Below, piece by piece: positions 23,918 through 34,080 of a DNA stretch of 64,000 nt; positions within the stretch are counted from its first letter, which is position 1, and every line of letters starts with the position of its first letter. Origin of the DNA: Yamagishiella unicocca (taxonomy: Eukaryota > Chlorophyta > Chlorophyceae > Chlamydomonadales > Volvocaceae); the NCBI GenBank assembly GCA_003116995.1, contig BDSL01000015.1, positions 496,001-560,000 on the forward strand, read 5' to 3'. The position numbers and the translations under genes are program-made. The notes under the pieces were generated by a model. That model was given only the letters and a program-made list of their open reading frames with translations. It did not search any database and had not been told where the DNA came from.

Positions 23918-24509
23918 GTGCTGGAGCAGGGCGGAGGGCTGAATGGAAAGCGGGGGCCGGGGGAGACCTCTTGCGGAAGGCGCCAGGGCGTCGACCTGTG
24001 CCCGCCAGGAGGGAAGGATTTAGTGGTGGGGTAGATCGGCTCTGTCCGTGATGTGAATTAGTCAACGCTGTTTAATACCCTGATCAGTGCATGCCTCAGA
24101 CGTCGCAGCTAGTACGGTTCATGACCAAAATGTCGCAGCTAAGGCGCGACGGCTAGGGGCGTCGGTGAAGTGCTGTTGTCGGGATTTAGGCCAGGTTCGG
24201 TCGCGGCCAGCTGAAAGTGCCTAGATACGCCGCCAACCGTCATCCGGCGCCCTGGGATGACCTAGCGCCCATCGCCGTTGATAGTTTTGCCTCTGCAGGG
24301 CGATATGGAATTGTAGCTAATTCCATGTAAGCGGTTCGCACTTTTGCCGTACATGCGACTCTTGACGCCGGGGACGTCTCTCAAAGAGGCCACCCGCGAA
24401 CTGGGCTACAGTATAAGGTGACAATCACAGGATTTTACTCCCTCTTATATATATCCCACAATAGCCGTGGGTGGTGTATCAGCGCTCGGCACACAGCGAC
24501 GCGAGAAGG
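23918..24509. promoter_or_regulatory. Shared divergent promoter region (RNA methyltransferase / MTHFR)
   Basis: The two start codons are 592 bp apart and point away from each other. The right part is less GC-rich and holds TTATATATAT at 24445..24454, about 55 bp before the MTHFR ATG, which suits a TATA box for that gene. No TATA was found on the methyltransferase side. Confidence 0.6.
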
Positions 24510-27500
24510 ATGAAGCTCGTCGATAAGGTCAACCAGAAGATTAAGGAGGGGAAGACCTTCTTCTCCTTCGAATTCTTTCCGCCGCGCACTGAAGAGGTGG
24601 GGGCCGGCGGGCTGGCGTGGCGCCATCTCGGGCCTCCGGGGCCGCCAGCACCTGGAATGCCCCGGAGAAGGCTTGATTACCTAGTTGAAATGATCTGTGC
24701 GATTGGACGAAGCAATATAGCCATGGCATAGGCTTTCGGTTGGGGGTCCGTGCAAGCGATGTCGTCGGCGGGGCTCGGACAGGACGATGAAGCCTGGCCA
24801 AGTGCTGTCCTCCTGCCCTATCGATCTTACAGGGCGTTGAGAACCTGTTCGAGCGCCTGGATCGCATGGTGATGTATGGGCCCGTTTTCTGTGACATCAC
24901 CTGGGGCGCCGGCGGCTCTACAGCGGATGTAACGCTCGACATCGCTACTCGCATGCAAAACCAGGTGCGGGAAGCGACCTTTAAGAAAAGAGAACAAAAA
25001 CGTGGGATTGGCGCCAACGTAGACGGCAGCTAAAACCGCTGGCTGGTCCCTGGGCCCACAGCCAGTGATGCCAGCCCCACAGGCTCGCAATTCTCCCCAT
25101 CACGCATGTTACCTAGTCGGTCAGCATACCCCCCTTCGTCACGTCTCTCCGCGGAGCCCCCACCGCCCCTCCGCACCACGCCCCTTCCTACCTGATCTCG
25201 GCACCCCCTTTCACGACCGAGCCTCATCCCCTGCACCCCACCCCCTAGATGTGCACCCCGCCCCCATCTAGTGCTCCCACCTACGGGTTTCTTCTCACAC
25301 GCCCTCATCCGCCTTCCCTTTCCTCTCCATGTGCGCCGGCTCACGGGTTTCCCCGCCGCCCCCAGGTTTGCGTTGAGACCATGATGCACCTGACCTGCAC
25401 CAACATGCCAGTGGAGAAGCTGGAGAGCGCGCTCCTGGAGGTGGGGCCCCCGGGGTGCGGCTGTGAGGGGGATTACAAAAATAGAACCGGTAACGCGACT
25501 GGGGAAATGTAGCGTGTGTGTGGGGTTACAAGTAAAGAACCGGTAACTCGACTGGGGAAATGTAGTTGGTGCATAGCCTTCATGTGTGTGGGGGGGGAGG
25601 GGGCAGCTAGGTGGCCGCCGGAGACGAGACAGGAGGCAGCGGGCGGGTCAGGGAGGTCGGAGACAGGTCAAGGTATGCTTGGATGCGCATTCACCGCGCG
25701 ACCCAGATGGCGAGCAGCCGCCATCGCCACGATGCCTCCCGGACAGCTTGCGGAGGCGGCAGGAGCGGAGGCGGGAGAGGGGGGAGCAGGAGCAGCAGTG
25801 GTGCTCGGAAAGCAGCGACCGCCGCCGTGACGGCAATCCGACGTCATCGCCGCAGTATGATGTACCTGATGCAGCGGAGCTCCGCTGCCGGAGCTGAGGA
25901 AATCCAGGGCCCTTGAGGCCCTTGAGGCCCTTGAGGCCCTTGCTTCTCCCACCCTCACCAAACCCCTAGGCGCTTCGCTTCTCGGGTCCTCGCGCGCAGC
26001 ATTGTTACGGACCCAATACACGGGGTTGCTTCTGTCCGTGGTTTCGCGCAGTCCAGGCCAGGCCAGTACAGACCAGTACAGGCCAGTACAGGCCAGTACA
26101 GGCCAGTACAGGCCAGTACAGGCCAGTACAGGCCAGTACAGGCCAAAACGCGATGGATGGCCTTGGGCTGCCTGCGCGGGTCGGGACATGGAGGAGGTGG
26201 ACGCGGGAGGACGCCTGGGCCAATCCCCCCCTGGAGTCACAGCCCGCCAACGCGAGAGACTCCTCGACCTGCCTACATCAAACAGCGGTCGCGCCCACCA
26301 GACCCTGTCCCCCACCCCCACCCTCATCCCCGCTCCCCTCACCCCTGTTTCCCTCCCTCCCTCTCTTCCCAACCCAGATCAAGAAGGTTGGCGTGCAAAA
26401 CATCCTGGCACTCCGGGGTGACCCGCCCAAGGTAGGGAGCCGGAAAGGAGGGCCCGGAAAGAGGGGCCGGGGGAGGGGTATGAGATGAAAGGCGTAGGTC
26501 GGCACTGAAACGTAAAACCGATAATAGGAAACGTTCGGTAGTGTCGAGGAGGGGAGGGCGGGTTGGAGAGACGGGTTAAGAAGTGATCGGCGAAGGGCAC
26601 AGGGGCTAGGGCACCCGAAGGGGCAGAAACTAAAGAGTCGAGAGAGGCGGGCCTGTGGGAATCTGTCGGTGGCACGATCCTGCCCACAGCCCTGTTCACT
26701 TCGTGTCAAGAACCCCAGCTGCTTGCCGCCGCCGCCACGTGAATCCCCCGCCTCGTGAATCTCCCGCCTCCCTCCCCTGTGTTCGATGTCCCGTGTCCCT
26801 CTCCCGCCGCCCTCAGGGTCAGGACAAGTTCGAGGTGGTGGAGGGGGGCCTCAGCTGCGCGCTGGACCTGGTTAAATACATCAGGTGTGTCTTTACTGGC
26901 CGTGAAGCCGCGGAACTCCACGGAAAGTGAATTCGAGTATGTTTGCGTTTGGAAGGGGAGTACTGGAAGGGGAGGGGATGGACGCGTGGGGACGCGGACT
27001 GCGTCGGGAGGTGGGGGGCAGCGCTGCGGGTGGAAGGGAGCGGCTGGGTTGCATGAAACATCCGTGTACGAAAGGAAAACCGTTTAGAACAGACGTTTCG
27101 AGATGCGGAGCGGCTGGGTGGGAGTGGGCCTGGGATGCCTGAGGGGGCCCTGACATGGGAAGGACGGGCAGGGAGGCAGGGGGGCAGGCACGGTTATAAG
27201 GCCTCGGAATCAGGTGGGGGTGGCTGCCTTCTTTTAGGAAGAAGCTGTAGCGGGGGAAGCGCATGAACGGATTAAGGGGTGTGGCGCGCAAGGGAGGGGC
27301 TCTGGAATGTGCAGCGAAGCAGGCTGCCGACGTGGGCAGCTGGGAGGGGGGAGGTGATGGGAGGTACACTGGCCGCCACTGGGCAGGGCAGGGTTTCGCT
27401 GCTCCATCCCCCATCCCACGTGATGTGGACGGATGAGGTTAGCCGGCAGGTCGTCTTCCCCTACCATGGCCACCCCACATCCTTCCCGTGGCCGTCCACC

Positions 27501-30500
27501 CTCACCACTGTGCGCACACCTCAACGGACAACGCATCACCGGCGCCCCTCTTCGCCCAGCTCGCCGCTCGTCATCCCTTCGTGCTTCTCTTCGCCCCTCT
27601 TTGCCCCTCTCGCCGCTCTCCGCCGCTCTTCGTCCCCCTGTCGCCCCTCTTCGCCGCTCTTGATCCCTCTCCGCCCCTCTCCGCCCCTCTCCGCCCCTCT
27701 CCGCCCCTCTCCGCCCCTCTCCGCCCCTCTCCGCCCCTCTCCGCCCCTCTCCGCCCCTCTCTCCCGCAGGAAGGAGCACGGCGACTACTTCGGCATCTGC
27801 GTGGCCGGCTACCCGGAGGCGCACCCGGACGGCATCGTGGACGACCCGGTGCAGATGGACAAGAACTACTGGGCGGACATCGCGTACCTCAAGCAGAAGG
27901 TGCGGCATGAGGGTGCTGCAGGGGTGCGGGTGCTGCAGGGGTGCGGTCGGCAAGGGGCGGTTCGGGGGCAGCGTTTGGTGACCAGATGCGCGGTAGGCGG
28001 GGTCGGGCTGCTGGTCGGGCTGCTGGTCGGGCTGCTGGCTTCACGGCTTACGACACGGAGTGCGGAGGGCGTGGTGTGTTTGGGCGTTGCGTGTACCGCA
28101 GTGGGCAGCGGAGGGTGCCGTTGCGGGCGGCTTGCACCCGGCGCCGCGTCGGTGGGCCTCGATCCCCTCCGGAACCCCTCGACTGCCCCCCACACTCCAA
28201 CTCAGCCGCCCCTTCCCTTCCCCTTCCCTCCCCCCCTCCCCTCCCCGCCCCCCTCCAGGTTGAGGCCGGTGGTGAGATGATCATCACGCAGCTCTTCTAC
28301 GACGTGGAGCTCTTCATCAAGTTCGTGGCGGACTGCAGGTGGGCGCAGGCTGGGGGGGTTCTCTGGGGGCGCCCCAGGGGGTTCTCTGGGGGGCCAGGAA
28401 ACGAAGCAGGGCGGGTTGAAGGCCCCCCCGAGCCTCATCCCAACACTGCCTCCCTCCACCTCCCTCCACCCCCCCCTGCCTCCTTTCACACCTCTCCACC
28501 TCCCTCCTCCCTGCACCTCCGTCCCCGCAGGTCTGTTGGCATCACCGTGCCCATCCTGCCCGGCATCATGCCCATCATGACGTACGGCGGCTTCAAGCGC
28601 ATGACGGGATTCTGCAAGACCAAGGTGAGGCGCGGGCGCGGCACGCCAGGAGTGCGGCCTGTGAGGCGGCCGAGTAATGTGTCGCTGCGAGCGAGGGCTC
28701 AGCAAGCGGCCAAGGGGGGAGGGGATCGTCCGCCAGCGCAAATAGGGGGTGGGGTTGCAAGGAAAAGCTGGCACCCTAGCTGGCACTCCATGCCGCCCCC
28801 GCGCCGCCTCCGTGCAGGTGCCGGCCGCTGTCTCAGACGCGCTTGAGGCGATCAAGGACAACGACGAGGCTGTCAAGGTGGGGCTGAGCAAGGGGGCCGA
28901 GCGAGGAAACCCATCGAACAACAAAGGAGGAAAGGGAGGAAAGGGGGTTGGCATGAGTGGGTCACTCCGTCTGGGGGGGCTGGCATCCCATCGGGCCCGG
29001 TCATCAGCAACCATGCCCACCGCTCCCACCACCCCACACCCCTTGACACCTGCTCCCCGTCTCCTATGCCATGTAACCGGGTCTTCTCCCCCACACCCAC
29101 CCACCCCGCCCACACAGAACTACGGTGTGGACCTGGGTGTCCAGATGTGCAAGCGGCTGCTGGAGGTGGGCACTCCCGGGGTGCACATGTACACCCTCAA
29201 CCTGGAGCGCTCGTCGGTGGCCATCCTGGAGCGCCTGGGCCTTATTGACACGTCACGAGTGCCGCGGGTGGGTGCTGGGGGGGCATAAAGGAAATCCGCG
29301 CTGGGGGGGGGGCATAAAAACCGTATACGCAACAGGGACTGGATAGTTGGCGCATGGTCGTGCTGGGGCGGGGGGGGGAGGTGCGTGGGGTGGTGGCGCG
29401 GGGGGATAAACGGTAAACGGTAAACTAATACACCCTTCAATACACACACAACCCGCGCCTGTCAACCGGTTCTCGGCCCCCACCCCCGTTCCTGCCCCCC
29501 CAGCCGCTGCCCTGGCGCCACGTGCCCACGGGCACTGCTCGCGCCGTGGAGGCGGTGCGGCCGGTGTTCTGGATGAACCGGCCCAAGGCCTACCTCAAGC
29601 GCACGCAGGTGGGGTGGACGTCTCGGTGGTGTTCTCGCCGGGGCTGGGGCCCTGGCGGCCGGTGTTGGGACCACTTGAAACGCCGGAGTTATCCTTCCGT
29701 GGGCTGTATATATATGTCCTATACTCGAGAAACCAGGTGCTGCCCCTGCGCAGCAGACGGTGGGTGCGATGTCGGTGCGAAAAGGCGGCTGGCGCTTGCG
29801 CTTGCGCTGGCGTATGATGCCTTTCCGATACGTTTCTCCCCTCACTACGCCTCACTGCGCCTCACTCCCACTACTCCACTCGCCAACCCGCGCTGCGCAG
29901 GACTGGGCCTCCTACCCCGCGGCCCGCTGGGGCGGCCAGGGCGCTCCCGCGTACGGCAGCCTGGCCGACTCGCACCTGATGCGGCGCCACACCTCCAACG
30001 ACGCGCGCAAGGAGAAGGCGCGGGCCGCCTGGGGGGCCTCCGTGGAGAGCGAGGACGACCTCAAGGCGGTGTTCGTCAAGTGGGTCCGGCGGGCGTCTCA
30101 TCCGGGCGTCTCACCCCCAGCCACCACCACACTACTACTCCTGCTGTCGCTATACACGCCGTTTCTCCGCTGCCACCCCACTCAATATACACCTCTGCCG
30201 CGGCCCCGCCCTCCCTCACGCAACCTACCGACAGCCAGCGTTTCTCTCCCGCCCTCTATTAAAGCATTGCACGGTTGCACGGGCACTTCCCTAACCCCCC
30301 GTCCCGTCCCCTCCCCTCCCCTTAGCGGGTTTTCCTCATCTTTCCTCATCTTTCAAACGGGTTTTTCGGACATCCACGGGTTTCCCTCGACCCCCCCCCC
30401 CTCGTGTTGGTGCGGTGGCCTGTGCGCAGGTACGCCAAGGGCGAGGTGGCGGTCCTCCCCTGGAGCGAGCTGGAGGGCGGGCTGCAGGCGGAGGGCCCCG

Positions 30501-31775
30501 CACGGGACCAGCTGGTGGACCTCAACGCCGCGGGCTACCTGATTATCAACAGCCAGCCGCGGATCAACGGAGCAGCCAGCAGCGACCCGGCACACGGCTG
30601 GGGCGCACCGGGGGGGTAAGCGCGGGGGGGGGCGGAGGGGCAGGAGCCCGGGGGAAGCGGGGTGTATAAAAACCGTTTTACGCAACGGGACAGGAAGGGG
30701 GGGCCGCCGGAGGGATCTGCGACGCCTCCAATACACCACATGACGGTGGGCTGCACCACCGCCTTGCCTGCGGTTGGGGGGCGCCGGAGGGGTCAACCGC
30801 TGTGGTAGCGGTACGCAACGAGCTGGTGGCGGCTGCGGACCTCATCGGGTTTGGGTTGGACGGGTTTGAAACGGGCACTGCCTTTGCCCAGGCCCCTCCC
30901 GGCTCCCCGCGAACCCTGCCCCCCCCCCCTCGTCGTCGTCCTCGCTCGTCTCGTCCCACAGCTACGTGTACGGCAAGGCCTACCTGGAGTTCTTCTGCTC
31001 GCCGGCCGCCTGGGAGTCCCTGCGTCCGCGCCTGGCCGCCGCCCCCTCCGTGTCCTACCTCGCCACCACCGCGGCGGGCAGCCCCCAGGGCAACATGGCG
31101 GAAGACGAAGTGGTCGCACTCACGTGGGGTGTCTTCCCCGGTGAGCCCGCCCCCTCCCGGACATCGGGCTGCCACTAGTGCCGCCAGTGCCACCACTGCC
31201 ACCACTGCCACCACTGCCACCACTGCCACCACTGCCACCACTGCCACCACTGCCACCACTGCCACCACTGCCACCACTACCACCACTGCCACCACTGCCA
31301 CCACTGCCACCACTGCCACCCCTGCCACCCTCAGCCCCGCTCCTCCCCCTGTACGTTCCCCCCGCTCCACTTCCTGCCCCGGGCCCATCCAATGCGGCCT
31401 CTCTCCCCCCAATGCCGACCCACGGGTTACCCCTCACACCCCTCCCAATGCGGCCTCCCCACCCAATCGGTTTACCGTCCATTGCTGAGCTACGGGTTTC
31501 CTCCTCGCATAACCCCCCCCTTGGACCACGATCTCCCCGCCCCCTCCCGCCCCGCAGGCAAGGAGGTGGTGCAGCCCACCGTGCTGTGCCCTTCCAGCTT
31601 CGGCGTGTGGAAGGACGAGGCGTTCGCGTTGTGGCTGTCCGAGTGGGCCGCCCTGTACGACGAGGGCAGCCCCTCCCGGGAGCTGATCCGCGGCATCCAC
31701 GACAACTGGGTGCTGGTGTGCATTGTCGACAACGACTACGTTGCAGGCGACCTCGCCAAGCTGGTGCTGGGCTAG
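24510..31775 (+). CDS. MTHFR: Methylenetetrahydrofolate reductase
   Basis: Reduces 5,10-methylene-THF to 5-methyl-THF, the methyl donor for methionine synthesis; FAD enzyme, usually cytosolic. Fifteen exons, all in phase: 24510..24596, 24833..24964, 25366..25440, 26378..26431, 26817..26884, 27770..27899, 28259..28338, 28531..28624, 28818..28877, 29118..29267, 29504..29608, 29901..30079, 30430..30615, 30962..31140, 31558..31775. The product is 598 residues, the usual plant/animal two-domain length. TIM-barrel motifs: [14 protein letters not shown] (Glu21), [41 protein letters not shown] (108-121), [32 protein letters not shown]. The C-terminal domain, which binds SAM in animal enzymes, runs from about 345 and ends [21 protein letters not shown]. 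Start is the ATG before [14 protein letters not shown]. No organelle presequence. No TGTAA occurs within 1.5 kb of the stop. Confidence 0.96.
26061..26140 (+). repeat. Decamer ggccagtaca, 8 copies, in MTHFR intron 3
   Basis: Eight head-to-tail decamers, one with a single-base change (gaccagtaca). Lies between exons 25366..25440 and 26378..26431. Confidence 0.95.
27671..27760 (+). repeat. Decamer ccgcccctct, 9 copies, serving as the polypyrimidine tract of MTHFR intron 5
   Basis: Nine perfect decamers end directly at the acceptor ctcccgcag (27761..27769) before exon 27770..27899. The tract upstream (27540-27670) has the same composition but is less regular. Confidence 0.95.
31180..31330 (+). 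repeat. 9-bp repeat ccaccactg in MTHFR intron 14
   Basis: Roughly 15 tandem nonamers (ccaccactg/ccactgcca register) with few variants, between exons 30962..31140 and 31558..31775. Confidence 0.9.
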
Positions 31776-34080
31776 GGGGGCAATAACAGCAGCAGCAACA
31801 GCAGCAGCAGCAGAAGAAGAAGGAGATAGCGGCAGGAAAGCAACCGACCTGCGTTGGGGCTCTTCGGGTGGCGCTGGGCAAGCTCCGCTCCAGCCGGTGG
31901 GCAGCACCGGATCTCCAGCTGTGTGTTTGGTGACCAGGGCGGCGCGCGGAGGAGGCCGGAAGGGCGTGCTGGCTGGTGCGCCAGCTTGGGCTTGGGGTGG
32001 GTTCTCATCATGTGCGTGTGGCCTGGGACTGCAGCCCTCCGAGTCGGGGGCTGGGGTGGTGTTGCGGCGCGGACTGCACCAGGCGGACTGCACCAGGCGG
32101 ACTGCACCAGGCGGACTGCACCAGGCGAAAGGCGAGATGTTGTATCGCGGCTGCGAGGTCGTATGGTAGCCGCGTGGAGAGGGGGAGAACCCCTCGGGAT
32201 TCCGCAACTGGCTTGGGTCGCAGCACCCGTGGTGGGTGTGGCGGGGGTGCTGGAGGGTGGGTGAGTGGCCCCTGTCGCGTCACGATCACCGGTACAGTGA
32301 TTTTCGGACGATACCGTTGTTCGGATGATTCCGTTGGTTCCCGTTGGTTGCCGCGGCGCGGGCGCACAGGTGGTGGGCCGTGCAGGCTGTGAGGCTAGCT
32401 TGCGGCCACAGCTACCTGCACCTCCGCGGCGTTTCCCTTTTCCAGTCCGTCGTGAGCCGCCACATAGTCCCTCGTCCGGCTGACATCGCAGCGCCCCGCG
32501 GCGGCTTGCGAACAGCAGCCAGACGCTCTAAACACACTCTAAAACGCGCCAGAGCGTGAATGCGCAAATCCGTGCCCCGCTGGCGGAGAGCGTTTCGGTG
32601 TCCTTTTCGAGTATTTGAGCTCGTAGCGTGTTCCTACCAGTCCACGTACTGCGTATATTGCGGACAGCCGGGCGGCTCTAGCTGCTGCGGTCCCCGTGTG
32701 GGGGGTGGAGCGGGTTTCGAGGAGGACCCGTAGGGTCCCGCGAGGGTCCCGTGGTGGAGGGGGGAGGGGGAGGAAAAGGCAGGCGTGGGTGCATGTTCTT
32801 GCGTGCATGTTCTTGGGTGCATGTTCTTGCGTCCTCGTTGCGTCCTCGCATGTGTCAGGGGGGCGGAGTAAACTGTGTGCAGGCACGGCGTGCGGCATGA
32901 CGAGGGCACCAGGGATCAGCGGAATGCCTGGACAGGGTTGCTTCCTATCCACATGTGTTGTCGGCCGGGCCCCCAAGGACCCCCAAGGACCCCCGGGCCC
33001 CCAAGGACCTACTTGCTTAGGGGGGCTGTTCGGACTACTACTTGCATCGGGGGCTGGCGATTCGAACCCTGGCGTGTGCAGGTATGGAAGGTGTGCAAGG
33101 AGGTGGTGCGGTGGCACCCAGGACAGGCCTTTACCCACACGACCCACGCGGCCTGTCGTACACGTCACGTGGGTGCGTTGCGGCGGCTTGGCCGTCCATA
33201 ATGGTGCGTGTGGCTGCTGCAAGGCGCAGCATGGGAAGGGGGGGCAGCTATGCAAGGAGTAGGCGGTGTCGAGGCAGGGAGCATGGCAGTGACTGTGCGC
33301 AGGGCGTTGGCACCTCGAGCACACCAGCCGACCGTGTGGGCTGTGTGTGTAACACCTTTCCCCCCTTCAGCCCAGCATGGCCTGTGTAAACATGTAAGCT
33401 GAGATAGCGCTGTAAAATGTTTCGTGGGGGGATTCATACCACTTCTCAAGAGTTTCCTTCACGGATATGGTCAGGGTTCATCTTGAACGCTGTGGCGAAA
33501 ATCAATAGAATGATCATTCAAGCCAACGCACTGCGCCTGATGACGGATCGGTAGCGGCTCCAGGCGGACAGCGCTGCACTCGCTGCATCGATGGCACCGG
33601 TTCAGCAAATGTGGCCGAGATCTGCAGAGTACAACATGACGTGGCCACAATGCAGCGCAACTCAATAGTAGTTTATGTACGAAAGCATGCACACTGCCGT
33701 ACAAAAGCGCCCGTACCAACAGTACGGCAACTACCTTATACTTGCCGATTGCATGCACTGGAGCTCTTACATTAGCACTTGCAACGAGGACCCACGGGAA
33801 ACCGCCGAAGGCCTCCTCATCCAAACCACCATCTTTCGAAGCCTTACCGGCAGCTGCCCTTGTCCAAAAGCGTTCAAATCTGGTTCGCCCACTCAGACAC
33901 ATCCCTTGGGCGAACCGCACCCCTCGGCTAGCCGCCAGGTCCAGGCGCCCCGATGCAACTTGCCCCCGCCTGGGCCCCGCCGGCCGCTCCTCTACCACTA
34001 CGCGACGAGCGCTGAACTCCTTGTTTCCGCGCCTTTCCGCCCACATACACATCAGATCCGGGCAGCAGCCTGCTTTCCAC
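31776..34080. other. Intergenic region MTHFR-DPH7
   Basis: About 2.3 kb with no convincing gene. It holds an imperfect CAG/AAG tract just after the MTHFR stop, a 14-bp minisatellite (32069..32127, unit near gcggactgcaccag, four copies) and short cccaaggac repeats near 32970-33010. TGTAA occurs at 33348, 33385 and 33393; these would imply a 1.6-kb MTHFR 3' UTR if used. The long open frames around 33471-34169 overlap DPH7 exon 1 in other frames and look spurious. Confidence 0.5.
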
